Shown one piece after another: positions 34,398 through 43,478 of a stretch of DNA of 61,000 nucleotides. A model generated the notes under the pieces. That model was not told the DNA's origin, ran no database searches, and was given only the letters and a program-made list of their open reading frames with translations. Position numbers and translations under genes: made by a program. Location of the stretch: the NCBI GenBank assembly GCA_002315555.1, contig DCHF01000022.1, forward strand, positions 67,900 to 128,899. The letters are read 5' to 3'. Every line of letters begins with the position of its first letter. Positions within the stretch are counted from its first letter, which is position 1. The DNA is from Lachnospiraceae bacterium UBA1759. GTDB taxonomy: Bacteria; Bacillota; Clostridia; Lachnospirales; Lachnospiraceae.

Positions 34398-35300
34398 ATG
34401 CTTCAGGATATTGCCCCTCACAAAATTTATAACGAATACCGGCCGGACGCGGTTCCGTCCGATGACAGCTTCGTTCTCATTTTCAAAAATGCCGATGTTC
34501 TTGCAGCGCTCACGGACAGCGTTTCGTTTCCGACTGTCCGCGAACTGGATGGTGCGCTTCGCAAGCGTCTGCAGTACCTTTTCTCCGTAGACAACGAAGA
34601 ATTCTACCTGCTCCCCTCTTCCGATGAGGAACCGGACCCTGCAGGTCTGCTCTCGAATCCCGGTAAGACGCCGGGCGTTTCCACACCCGCGGCCGACTAT
34701 GAATTCACCAATATCCGCAATCTGATGCGAAAGGTCAACGGGCCCAAGTATCGTGTTCACGCGGCTTTCACCGGAAAGCACCTTGCGGACTGGTACCGGG
34801 ACACCCGCTTCTGCGGTCGCTGCGGCAGTAAGACCGTGCACTCCGAAAAAGAGCGCGCCTGTGTCTGCCCGGACTGCGGCTACACGATGTACCCGCGGAT
34901 CATGCCGGCGGTCATCGTCGGTGTGGTGAACAACGACCGGATCCTGATCACCAAGTATAACCGCGGTTATGCACACAGTGCCCTGATCGCAGGCTTCACG
35001 GAGATCGGTGAGACGCTGGAGGAGACCGTGGCGCGCGAGGTCATGGAGGAAGCCGGCCTCAAGGTCAAAAACATCCGCTACTATAAGTCGCAGCCCTGGG
35101 GCATCGCAAACGATCTTCTGGCGGGCTTCTACTGCGACGTAGACGGCGACACCACCGTGCACATGGATGACCGGGAACTGAAGTATGCGGAATGGCTCAC
35201 CGCCGATGAGATCGAATTCCAGCCCGACAACACCAGCCTGACCGGAGAAATGATGAAGAAATTCGCAAAGGATCACGGGCGGAAAGTCTCGTTTGAGTGA
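34398..35300 (+). CDS. nudC: NudC-type NAD(+)/NADH diphosphatase (Nudix)
   Basis: A 300-residue Nudix hydrolase that cleaves NADH and can remove NAD caps from RNA. The zinc ribbon FCGRCGS...CPDCGYTMYPR is near residues 136-165, the Nudix box GFTEIGETLEETVAREVMEE is near 202-221, and SQPWG follows, the motif that marks the NudC subfamily. GGAGGA precedes the ATG. It is monocistronic between divergent ispF and a convergent terminator. Confidence 0.93.
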   Translation: MLQDIAPHKIYNEYRPDAVPSDDSFVLIFKNADVLAALTDSVSFPTVRELDGALRKRLQYLFSVDNEEFYLLPSSDEEPDPAGLLSNPGKTPGVSTPAADYEFTNIRNLMRKVNGPKYRVHAAFTGKHLADWYRDTRFCGRCGSKTVHSEKERACVCPDCGYTMYPRIMPAVIVGVVNNDRILITKYNRGYAHSALIAGFTEIGETLEETVAREVMEEAGLKVKNIRYYKSQPWGIANDLLAGFYCDVDGDTTVHMDDRELKYAEWLTADEIEFQPDNTSLTGEMMKKFAKDHGRKVSFE

Positions 35301-35348
35301 GAGGGAAAGGAAAAGTGATCGGGAACGGGCGTCACGAGCTCCAAACAA

Positions 35349-35390
35349 AATGCACCGTCAAAACCGAAACCGGTTTTGACGGTGCATTCT
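35349..35390. terminator. Bidirectional terminator between nudC and the second GH42 gene
   Basis: Perfect 18-base arms at 35349-35366 and 35371-35388 with loop AAAC; T-rich sequence follows on both strands. It serves the convergent nudC and GH42 genes. Confidence 0.9.
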
Positions 35391-35481
35391 TATTCATCGT
35401 ATAAAAAACATTTCTCAGTTCGCACAAACGGATCAATTCTCCATCCACGTCTTCCGGGAGCCCTCGCCGGCTATTCAGGAA

Positions 35482-37461
35482 TTACTCTTCCGTCAGCACC
35501 ATCACATCATACGCCTTGACATTCACCGTACCGGAAAGCACCTCGCCGGTGAGGACATTCTTCATGGGCTTCGCAAGCACAAGCGTTGCGTCCTTGCACT
35601 CGGTCTCCAGAACGACCATGTTATCCCTGCCGTTGCCTTCGCGATGCGCGACAACAAGGCTTCCGGTGATCTTTTCGGGCGCAACACCGCCCTTTTCCAG
35701 GGCATGGAAAATCACCTTCCGGAGGTCTTCCCCGGACGGAAGCGTACCAAGCAGGATCACGCGGCCCTTGCCATACGGAATATCGGCGATGATCGTCTCA
35801 CCCGTAAGTGCGCTATGACCGCCGGTAACGGATGCCAGTATTTCCGCGCATTCCGGAACCGTGTAGTTTTCGATCCACCGGCCGCAGGTCAGCGGAGTAC
35901 CATCGGACCAGGCGGCGGTCAGAACGGAGCCATCGGACGGAAGCTGATAATCCATTGTGATGCCGAGCATTTCTTCCAGCATGCCCATTGCGCGGTCGGT
36001 GTAATGCGCGCCGATGTCATTGCGGATATCGGTCATGGGACCTGCGATCCAGATGCCGCCGTTCTCCACCCAGGAGCGAATGCGCCCCGTCAGGTCGCGG
36101 TCTTCCAGCGTCATGACCATCGGCGAGAACAGGATCTTATATGCATCCAGCGGCTTCTCGGAACCGATGACATCCGGCACGATGCCGCTCTTCATTACCT
36201 GTGCATGGAGAGCCTTTACCGCTTCACAGTAATCATTTCCCTTGAAGATCTTCTGATGCTCAAACAGCTTCCAGCTCCGCGACGTGAAATGGATCGCGAC
36301 CGGTGTGGAAACATGCGTGTTTGAAATCACCTCTGCCGCTGCGTCATACTCACGCGCGGTCTGTCGGATCTCTCCGAATGCATGGACCGGGCGGCCTTCC
36401 GGTGTGATCACGGAACCGTGCACCAGCTCATGACCGGCCCAGTGCTGCCGGAACAGCCAGTACATATTTGCCTCGGCGCCGAGTGCGACCGGCAGCCAGG
36501 AATTCACGCGGCAATAGCCCTCCGGCTTCAGGAACTGGGAAATGTCCGTGGAGCCGTTCCACGTCGTTGCGGTCTCCGTATTCCAGAACGGACGCTCCTT
36601 CAGCGTACGCAAAAAGTCAAACCAGAACACCGCATCATTCAGATTCTTGGGTTCATTGTAATGATTGAACATGACCACATCGAGCTTGTCGGTCATATCC
36701 TCATAGCTCATGCCGTTGAAGGGCATCATATCGGTACCGATGGGCGCCTTGGTATACTTTCTCAGGATCTCCGCCTGACGGTGCATGAAATCGATGTCCG
36801 CCTGATAATGAGAGGCATACCACTCGTATTTGATATGCGGGTTGTGCCATCCGTTGGTCGGACACGGAATATCGTCAAATTCATCATACGCCTGCGAGAA
36901 CAGATTCAGATCCCAGCGGGCGTTCAGATTCTCGATCGTACCGTATTTTTCAGCGAGGTCCGAATGGAAACGCTTCATGCAGTGCGGGCAGATGCAGCCG
37001 TCACCGAAAACATAGATCTCATTGTCCAGCTGCCAGCCGATGACATTCTCATCCTCTCCGAACTCCTGCGCCAGCTTCTCAACGATGGCATCGCTCGCCG
37101 CAAGATAATCCGGATTATTGGAACAGCAGTGACGTCGGCCGCCGTGTCTTGCATGCGTGCCGTCCGCATAGTGCGCGAGGACCTCCGGATGCTGCTTGGA
37201 AAGCCAGATGGGCGGTGTCGCGGTCGGCGTACCCATGACCACGGAAATACCGGCCTTCTTCAGTTCATCGACCACGTGGTGCAGCCAGGTGAAATCATAC
37301 TCCCCGCGCTTCGGCTCCATCCTGCGCCATGCAAACTCCGCGATACGCGCGCAGGAAATGCCGGCCTTTTTCATCATTTCGATGTCATGAGCGATCTCTT
37401 TTTCATCCCAGTCCTCGGGATAGTACGCACAACCTAAAAAGGGTGTCTTCTGTTCAACCAT
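35482..37461 (-). CDS. GH42 family beta-galactosidase (second copy)
   Basis: A 659-residue intracellular GH42 enzyme. The barrel starts at GCAYYPEDWDE; the acid/base is Glu148 in WQLDNEIY and the nucleophile is Glu296 in WNTETAT. Cysteines at 156, 158 and 161 (GDGCICPHC), plus others such as Cys113, match the zinc-binding cluster of several GH42 enzymes. It shares architecture with the copy ending at 27321 but is clearly diverged, so the two likely prefer different linkages. It is the last gene of a minus-strand series starting at deoB, following the sugar isomerase by 39 bases. Confidence 0.92.
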   Translation of the reverse strand: MVEQKTPFLGCAYYPEDWDEKEIAHDIEMMKKAGISCARIAEFAWRRMEPKRGEYDFTWLHHVVDELKKAGISVVMGTPTATPPIWLSKQHPEVLAHYADGTHARHGGRRHCCSNNPDYLAASDAIVEKLAQEFGEDENVIGWQLDNEIYVFGDGCICPHCMKRFHSDLAEKYGTIENLNARWDLNLFSQAYDEFDDIPCPTNGWHNPHIKYEWYASHYQADIDFMHRQAEILRKYTKAPIGTDMMPFNGMSYEDMTDKLDVVMFNHYNEPKNLNDAVFWFDFLRTLKERPFWNTETATTWNGSTDISQFLKPEGYCRVNSWLPVALGAEANMYWLFRQHWAGHELVHGSVITPEGRPVHAFGEIRQTAREYDAAAEVISNTHVSTPVAIHFTSRSWKLFEHQKIFKGNDYCEAVKALHAQVMKSGIVPDVIGSEKPLDAYKILFSPMVMTLEDRDLTGRIRSWVENGGIWIAGPMTDIRNDIGAHYTDRAMGMLEEMLGITMDYQLPSDGSVLTAAWSDGTPLTCGRWIENYTVPECAEILASVTGGHSALTGETIIADIPYGKGRVILLGTLPSGEDLRKVIFHALEKGGVAPEKITGSLVVAHREGNGRDNMVVLETECKDATLVLAKPMKNVLTGEVLSGTVNVKAYDVMVLTEE

Positions 37462-37500
37462 TTTGAACCTCCGTTATATCTTTCCCAAACGCCGCGGTTC

Positions 37501-38349
37501 TCAAAATCCCAGCGCTTTTTTTACATTTGCGAGACTGATCCTGCCGGCTTCCGCCATACCGATCCGTTCGTCAAAATCCTGATCCGGGATAATAAGTCCC
37601 GCGAAATTCGGCATGAGTTCCAGGTCGCGAAGCGGCTCGTCAAGCCACGCCAGACCTTCGCCGATGGGCGAGAAGCACTCCGGTACCGTCGGCTCGAACG
37701 CGCCCGGCTTCACCGGCGGATAGAAATCCTTCAGGTGCACAAGCTCGATCTTCTCATAATACTTCTTCATGTCTTCATAAGCCGCGCCGCCGAACCAGGC
37801 CCAACCGAAGTCCGGCTCCAGCATCATCTCCGGCACCCCGGCGATGATCGCGTCCATCACATAATACTCGTCACCCTCGCGCTCTTCTTCCGGGATCACG
37901 TGGAATTCGTTTCCGTGATTATGGTAAAGCAGCGTTCCGAAATCGCGCAGTCCCGCGTCCAGGATCCTGTTCAGATAATCGGACCACTTGAGTGCCTCCG
38001 CCTTCGTGTTCACCTGCCCGCCGATGACAAAGCGTGAAACACCGGTCATCGCATTTGCCTTCTTCATTAACGCCACGACCGCCTCCGGCGCATCCTCAAG
38101 ACCGATGGCCACATGCGCGGACATAATATCCATGCCGATCTCTCTGCACACCCGCACCGCTTCTTCGAACGTATCCTGCGCCACAAAGCCCTTCAGTTCA
38201 TCCCCCTGGGTCTTCTTCAGCGTAAGCAGCGGTTCAAACACATCATAACCGTTTTCCTTGGCCGCACGAAGCGTTCCCTCAAGATCCTCCGTCAGTTCCT
38301 TCTTGAATCCAAAGGACTGGATGCCGTATCGAATGTCCCTTCTATTCAT
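37501..38349 (-). CDS. Sugar phosphate isomerase/epimerase (xylose isomerase-like TIM barrel)
   Basis: A 282-residue AP-endonuclease-2-fold protein (IolE/YcjR group). The divalent-metal site is suggested by YHNHGNEF at 142-149, MLEPDFGWAW with Asp180, and LVHLKDF with His205. There is no signal peptide. GGGAG precedes the ATG. It stands before the GH42 gene, consistent with using a released sugar or keto-derivative; the substrate cannot be named. Confidence 0.85.
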   Translation of the reverse strand: MNRRDIRYGIQSFGFKKELTEDLEGTLRAAKENGYDVFEPLLTLKKTQGDELKGFVAQDTFEEAVRVCREIGMDIMSAHVAIGLEDAPEAVVALMKKANAMTGVSRFVIGGQVNTKAEALKWSDYLNRILDAGLRDFGTLLYHNHGNEFHVIPEEEREGDEYYVMDAIIAGVPEMMLEPDFGWAWFGGAAYEDMKKYYEKIELVHLKDFYPPVKPGAFEPTVPECFSPIGEGLAWLDEPLRDLELMPNFAGLIIPDQDFDERIGMAEAGRISLANVKKALGF

Positions 38350-38391
38350 GTGGTTCTCCCTTCAGTGTTTATTATTTTTTCCGACCGTTTC

Positions 38392-38404
38392 CAATTTTAA
38401 ATTG
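38392..38404. promoter_or_regulatory. Palindromic candidate operator upstream of the sugar isomerase
   Basis: CAATTT-T-AAATTG is a 13-base palindrome 43 bases upstream of the isomerase start. On the minus strand it overlaps a weak promoter-like pair (TAGACA and TAAAAT, 18-base spacer). Regulation of the isomerase-GH42 pair from here is possible; no regulator is adjacent. Confidence 0.35.
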
Positions 38405-38449
38405 CAATGCAGTCGCTTGTCTACTTATAATATTCATAATTCAGCCGCA

Positions 38450-39364
38450 TCATGCCGATTTCTTTTTGAACAATCCTTCCGGTGTTTGTGTCAACAGCAC
38501 CGCTGCCAGCATGATCAGGCAGCCCAGATATTCGCGAAGTGTCAGGACCTCATGCAGGAACAGCGCCCCGGCCAGCACCGAGAACACGGATTCCATCGAC
38601 AACAGGACCGATACGACCGCCGGATTGTTACCCTTCTGCGCCACCATCTGCAGCGTGTAGGCAATACCGGAGGAGAAAATGCCCAGGTACAGGATCGGGT
38701 ACAGGTTCTCCGAAATACCGGCGATACTCACGTCCTCAAAGATCAGCGCCGCGAGGAAGGACACCGCGAAGGATACCAGAAACTGAATGCAGGAAAGCTT
38801 TACGCAGTGGCATTTCACGCTGAAACGGTCGATGCACTGGATCTGCACCGCAAAGCAGAAGCCGCAGAAGGTGACCAAAAGATCGGACATGCGGATCGTG
38901 AAGCTGCCCGCGGGAACGGACAGAAAATACAAGCCGACGACCGCCAGGATCACACAGATCCAGACCTTGAAGCCGGTCTTCTTTTTCAGGAAAATGCCAA
39001 GCACCGGTACCAGCATGATATAAAGTGCGGTCAGGAATCCGGCTTTGCCGGCTTCCGTGCCCAGGTTCATGCCCTGCTGCTGAAAGAAGGTCGCGATTGC
39101 AAGCGACAGGCCGCAAAGCGTACCGCCGACCCACAGGTCACGTGTCGCTTTTTTGTCCGGTTCGGACAGCACGTGGCGAAAATCGCCCTTCGTGAGGATC
39201 AGGATCAGCACCAGTAGGAAGATCACGGCGATGATCGAACGGGACGCGTTGAAAAGCAGCGCACCGATGGTACTGATCTTCTGCGCCACGAATGCGGTGC
39301 CCCAGATCAGAGCCGCAAGAAGCGGCAGAAAAACAGACCGAAATTTATCGGAAGAATGATTCAT
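38450..39364 (-). CDS. EamA/DMT superfamily transporter
   Basis: A 304-residue integral membrane protein with about ten hydrophobic segments in two EamA repeats (first about 10-145, second about 160-295). The family moves small metabolites, often amino acids, nucleosides or drugs, and usually exports them. AAGGTGA precedes the ATG. It lies 12 bases after the DUF4091 gene, within the deoB group, so a nucleoside or sugar substrate is a weak contextual guess. Confidence 0.85.
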   Translation of the reverse strand: MNHSSDKFRSVFLPLLAALIWGTAFVAQKISTIGALLFNASRSIIAVIFLLVLILILTKGDFRHVLSEPDKKATRDLWVGGTLCGLSLAIATFFQQQGMNLGTEAGKAGFLTALYIMLVPVLGIFLKKKTGFKVWICVILAVVGLYFLSVPAGSFTIRMSDLLVTFCGFCFAVQIQCIDRFSVKCHCVKLSCIQFLVSFAVSFLAALIFEDVSIAGISENLYPILYLGIFSSGIAYTLQMVAQKGNNPAVVSVLLSMESVFSVLAGALFLHEVLTLREYLGCLIMLAAVLLTQTPEGLFKKKSA

Positions 39365-39376
39365 GGTAGTTTCACC

Positions 39377-41062
39377 TTAGTTGTAGATTTCCTTTTTCAA
39401 GCGGTCGATCAGCCGAAGCACATAACCGCTCTCTCTTGGGTACGTGTCAAAGCGCACCGCGTCCCCGGCTTCTTCATCGATCAGCCGGAGCACATGATCA
39501 CGGCCGAGCTTTTCCGTCGCGAGTTTGAAAATATCCACGTCCTGCAACGCGTCCTTGAATACCAGACCGCGCATGCTGTACAGCGGGCCGTCGGGCCCCG
39601 GGTAGACGATGAAAGCGTCACCGGAGGGGAACGCCCCATCGGCCGAGGTCGTGAGATACGGGTCGATCTCGTAGACCGAATACTGCGACCGGTAGAAATT
39701 GAAGCCCCACTGCAGGAACCCCTTGATATCGAATTTGAACATCTGCACGCCCAGGATCCGGTTCCGGTACTGCGGCATACAGAGGAAACGGTTACCGACC
39801 TTCAGATGCTGCCCGCAGCAGACGTATGCCCACTGGTTCTCAAACCCTTCGGACAGGAACGGCTCGATGTGATTCGTTGCCGTTACCGGGCAATCGATCA
39901 GCCCTTCCCTGGAAAATTCCACATCGGACAGCGCATCCATGATCGGGCGGCCTTTAAGATGCGGCTTCACGGTCTTCTGCAGCATCCGGTACATGTCGAG
40001 TGCCTCCTTATTCGGCTCGTCCGAGATGTGGAACCAGCACTTTTCAAGAAGACCGCGCGCAAAAAGATGATCCGTCAGCGCGTCGAGGTACTGCGTCAGG
40101 AACAAAAGATATTCAGCCGATGTGCTCCTCGTATGCCAGCCGAACAGCATCGTTTTCTCACCGTTTTCGGTCACCTCGATGTTCGGCGCAAACTCCGCCC
40201 CCCACTGCGAAAACAGGTGTGAAATTTCAAAAAAGCGGATCCCGCGGGAAAGTGCCAGGTCCATGTAGCGGTCCAAAAGCGCAAAATCAAAACGGTACGC
40301 TTCGCCGCACTTTTCAATACGGACGAGCTGCGTCATCAGCCGGTGCGTCCCGCGCATCGTGTCGAGCGGCGGCGTAAAGGCGGGAACCAGGATCATATTG
40401 ATTCCGTTACAGACCGCAGCCTTCATATACTTTCCGATCATTTCCCAGTGTGCATCCGTGTAGACGCCCGTATGGTGCTTTTCCGCGATGCAGTCCACAT
40501 GGAACCACTCGGTGAACAGCACGCTCTGCTCCGGAAGTGTGTCCGGAAGGACCGTGAGCCTCAGTTCCTTTCGGACTTCCTCCTGCACCTCCGACCAACT
40601 GCCGTTCGTGGCGCTTACCGTGATCCGGACCGCATAGTCGCCCTCGGGAAATACCTTCGGAACGGTCAGGTCCAGCCACCAGGCACCGGCCGTACGGTTC
40701 AGCTTCATACTCCAGCTGCTTCCTGCGGGAACCAGAAGATCCGGCATCAGGCCGGGCACATCGGTGAGGATGTCTTCGTCATGATTTTCGTAAGCCGGAT
40801 AGTCCATCGGGACGGAACGGACCGTGTAGATATCGATCGGAAGAGCCGCTTCGATCGCTGCGTCCTCCACAGCTTTCGCACCCTTGCACTCCTTTACTTC
40901 CGCTTTCACGGAAAGAAACGTATTTTCTTCCGTAAAGCATGCGACCTGAAACGCCAGATGCTCGCCCTTAAAGAGGCGGACCTCCGTAAGCTCATCGGCG
41001 GAAAGATCATCGACATTCCGTACTTTTTCCAGGGATGATAAAAGCTTTACCGTCGTGCTCAT
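39377..41062 (-). CDS. DUF4091 (GH123-like) protein
   Basis: A 561-residue protein of the DUF4091 family, related to glycoside hydrolase family 123 (N-acetylgalactosaminidases acting by substrate-assisted catalysis). An N-terminal beta-sandwich (1-170) precedes a TIM barrel; the WFHISDEP motif places the expected Asp348-Glu349 catalytic pair. No signal peptide is seen, so activity on short intracellular oligosaccharides is expected. The start overlaps the deoB stop by four bases. Activity on GalNAc is inferred from the family only. Confidence 0.82.
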   Translation of the reverse strand: MSTTVKLLSSLEKVRNVDDLSADELTEVRLFKGEHLAFQVACFTEENTFLSVKAEVKECKGAKAVEDAAIEAALPIDIYTVRSVPMDYPAYENHDEDILTDVPGLMPDLLVPAGSSWSMKLNRTAGAWWLDLTVPKVFPEGDYAVRITVSATNGSWSEVQEEVRKELRLTVLPDTLPEQSVLFTEWFHVDCIAEKHHTGVYTDAHWEMIGKYMKAAVCNGINMILVPAFTPPLDTMRGTHRLMTQLVRIEKCGEAYRFDFALLDRYMDLALSRGIRFFEISHLFSQWGAEFAPNIEVTENGEKTMLFGWHTRSTSAEYLLFLTQYLDALTDHLFARGLLEKCWFHISDEPNKEALDMYRMLQKTVKPHLKGRPIMDALSDVEFSREGLIDCPVTATNHIEPFLSEGFENQWAYVCCGQHLKVGNRFLCMPQYRNRILGVQMFKFDIKGFLQWGFNFYRSQYSVYEIDPYLTTSADGAFPSGDAFIVYPGPDGPLYSMRGLVFKDALQDVDIFKLATEKLGRDHVLRLIDEEAGDAVRFDTYPRESGYVLRLIDRLKKEIYN

Positions 41063-42240
41063 TTCAGGATCTCACTTAAGAACGATGCGCCGTCTCCGCG
41101 GTAACCGGAGCCCAGGTAGTCGGCAACCGTCGCGCCGAGGTCCGCAAAGCTCGGGATCGTATGAAGGTTCGTTCCGGCCTGCACGTTCACTCCGTAGATC
41201 AGGACCGGTATATATTCACGGGTATGGTCCGTGCCGGTAAAGCCCGGATCGCAGCCGTGGTCGGCGGTCACGATCAGAAGATCATCCGCAGTCAGCTTTT
41301 CGGAAAGTTCACGAAGCTGCGCATCCGCCTTGTTCAGCGCTTCCGTATAACCGGGCACATCGCGGCGATGGCCGTAGATCATGTCCGTATCCACGAGGTT
41401 AACAAAGCAGAGGCCGTTAAAATCACGGTCCGCGATGGCAATGGTCTTTTCCATATTCACGGTATTGCCCTCGTTAGGGGTGGTCTCCGTCAGTCCGCGG
41501 CCGGCAAAGATATCACTGATCTTTCCCACGCCGATGACATCCTTTCCCTCCGCCTTCAATGCGTCAAGCAGCGTTTCCGCCGGCGTTTCCAGCGAAAAAT
41601 CATGACGGCGTACCGTACGCTGATACGGCCACTCCCCGGTGAACGGGCGCGCAATGACGCGCCCCACACCGTGCTTGCCCTGAAGCATCGTCCGGGCCTT
41701 TCTGCAGATATCATATAACTCCTCGATCGGAACCACGTCTTCATGTGCGGCGATCTGGAAGACCGAATCCGCCGAAGTATACACGATCAGCGCATCATTC
41801 TCCACGGATTCCTTTCCGTAGTCCTTGATGACCTCTGTGCCGGAATACGGCAGATTGCAGATCATTTTGCGGCCGGAAAGCGCTTCAAACGCCTTCACGA
41901 CCGCCTCCGGGAAGCCATCCGGATAGACCGGAAGCGGATTCTCCGAAACATAGCCCGCGATCTCCCAGTGCCCGACCGTCGTATCCTTACCGTTGGACTT
42001 TTCCTGCGCCTTGCCGTATGCGCCGCGGATCACAACGGAATCCGCCGCAGCGTTTTTCCCGGTAAGGCTGGTGTCATCGATCTTATAAAGCCCCAGTTCC
42101 TCCATAAACGGAACGTTCAGCTTCCCGGAACGGAAGCAGGAACCGAAGGTGTCCGCACCGACATCGCCGAAAGAAGCCGCATCCGGCTCGTAACCGATAC
42201 CCGCACTGTCAAGAACCACTAAAAAAACTCGCTTGTTCAT
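41059..42240 (-). CDS. deoB: Phosphopentomutase
   Basis: A 393-residue alkaline-phosphatase-superfamily mutase that interconverts ribose or deoxyribose 1- and 5-phosphates in nucleoside salvage. Visible are VLDSAGIGYEPDA (metal Asp), the nucleophile Thr in GADTFGS, DTMIYGHRRD near the middle and VTADHGCDPGF with Asp and His metal ligands. Start ATG at 42240 has GGAGAG upstream; an in-frame start 24 bases earlier is unsupported. It is the first gene of the group; no nucleoside phosphorylase is nearby. Confidence 0.93.
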   Translation of the reverse strand: MNKRVFLVVLDSAGIGYEPDAASFGDVGADTFGSCFRSGKLNVPFMEELGLYKIDDTSLTGKNAAADSVVIRGAYGKAQEKSNGKDTTVGHWEIAGYVSENPLPVYPDGFPEAVVKAFEALSGRKMICNLPYSGTEVIKDYGKESVENDALIVYTSADSVFQIAAHEDVVPIEELYDICRKARTMLQGKHGVGRVIARPFTGEWPYQRTVRRHDFSLETPAETLLDALKAEGKDVIGVGKISDIFAGRGLTETTPNEGNTVNMEKTIAIADRDFNGLCFVNLVDTDMIYGHRRDVPGYTEALNKADAQLRELSEKLTADDLLIVTADHGCDPGFTGTDHTREYIPVLIYGVNVQAGTNLHTIPSFADLGATVADYLGSGYRGDGASFLSEILK

Positions 42241-42269
42241 AAAAACTCTCCGAAAATACTGCATTTAGA

Positions 42270-42291
42270 GGGTCGGAACCGATTTTCCGAC
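42270..42291 (-). promoter_or_regulatory. Hairpin/operator candidate in the deoB leader
   Basis: Perfect 8-base arms GGTCGGAA (42270-42277) and TTCCGACC (42284-42291) with a 6-base spacer, about 30 bases before deoB and inside the predicted transcript. It may be a repressor site or RNA hairpin. Confidence 0.45.
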
Positions 42292-42310
42292 CATATCACC
42301 TCAATGATAA

Positions 42311-42338
42311 ATCATACCATTTTTTTGTGCGGAATGAA
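42311..42338 (-). promoter_or_regulatory. Candidate promoter for deoB
   Basis: On the minus strand TTCATT (42333-42338) and TATGAT (42311-42316) are 16 bases apart, with TGG just before the -10 box forming a TGn extension. Confidence 0.45.
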
Positions 42339-42380
42339 ACAGTTTTTTCGGGATCGCAAAAGAGATCTTCAACCGCGGCA

Positions 42381-42409
42381 TTGCATTTTCCATAGACCTT
42401 TACTATACT
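42381..42409 (+). promoter_or_regulatory. Promoter for the acetyl esterase gene
   Basis: TTGCAT (42381-42386) and TATACT (42404-42409) are 17 bases apart, about 33 bases before the esterase start. Confidence 0.7.
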
Positions 42410-42442
42410 TATAGAAAATGATTAACGCCGGAGGTAACCGCT

Positions 42443-43429
42443 ATGCCGATGCTTGATATGCCGCTCGAGAAACTGGAATCCTATATGGGAATCAACCCGA
42501 AGCCGGCTGATTTTGACGAATACTGGGAAAAGGCCCTGAACGAACTTGCAAGCACGCCCGCCGATGTGGAATTTGTTCCCGCGGATTTCAAGATCCCGAA
42601 CGTACTCTGCTACGATCTCTATTTCACCGGAACCCGCGGTGCGCGCATCCACTGCAGACATCTGCGCCCGAAAAAGATCGAAGGCAAGCTGAAGACCATG
42701 CTGCTCTTCCACGGATACACCGGAAATGCCGGAAACTGGTGGGAGCGCGCGGCTTACGTGCAGGCCGGATATGCGGTCTATTCCATCGACGTCCGCGGTC
42801 AGGGCGGCTGGAGCCAGGATACCAATCTCGTCGAACACAGCACACTGGACGGATACATTGTCCGCGGTCTGGACGATGCGGACCCGCAGAAGCTCTTCTA
42901 CCGTGACGTTTATTTAGACTGTGCCCGCATGGCACACATCGCCATGGCGCAGGATTTCTATGATCCGGACCGTATGGTGGCCTTTGGCGGTTCCCAGGGC
43001 GGTGCGCTGACGATCGCCTGCGCGGCACTGGTTCCGGAAGTCACCCACGCCGCCCCGATGTTCCCGTTCCTCTGCGACTACAAGCGCGTGTGGGAAATGG
43101 ACCTTGATAAGGACGCGTACATCGGCCTGAAGGACTACTTCCGTCATTTTGACCCGATGCACAACCGCGAAGAGGAAGTCTTCACGAAGCTCGGTTACAT
43201 CGACCTGCAGTTCCTCGCTCCGCGCATCAAGGCAAAAATGCTGATGCTGACCGGACTTCAGGACAACATCTGCCCGCCGTCCACCCAGTACGCGGCTTAC
43301 AACAAAATGACCTGCGAAAAGTACCATATGATCTATCCGGATTACGGCCATGAAACGCCGTGGGGTGCGGAGGATCTTCTGTTCCAGTTCATGATAAACG
43401 ATATCATTCCGGAAGGAAGCCGCGCCTGA
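42443..43429 (+). CDS. CE7 family acetyl-xylan esterase / cephalosporin-C deacetylase
   Basis: A 328-residue intracellular alpha/beta hydrolase that deacetylates short xylo-oligosaccharides and similar esters. The catalytic triad is Ser184 in FGGSQGG, Asp274 in GLQDNICPP and His303 in YGHETP; the oxyanion region HGYTGNAGNWW and the CE7-typical DVRGQG are present. GGAGGT precedes the ATG. An ABC transporter follows 49 bases later without a terminator, so co-transcription is possible. Confidence 0.93.
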   Translation: MPMLDMPLEKLESYMGINPKPADFDEYWEKALNELASTPADVEFVPADFKIPNVLCYDLYFTGTRGARIHCRHLRPKKIEGKLKTMLLFHGYTGNAGNWWERAAYVQAGYAVYSIDVRGQGGWSQDTNLVEHSTLDGYIVRGLDDADPQKLFYRDVYLDCARMAHIAMAQDFYDPDRMVAFGGSQGGALTIACAALVPEVTHAAPMFPFLCDYKRVWEMDLDKDAYIGLKDYFRHFDPMHNREEEVFTKLGYIDLQFLAPRIKAKMLMLTGLQDNICPPSTQYAAYNKMTCEKYHMIYPDYGHETPWGAEDLLFQFMINDIIPEGSRA

Positions 43430-43478
43430 TGCCGGCAGCTGGAAAATACCGCTTCAAGCAGGCAGTTAAGGAGTTTCC

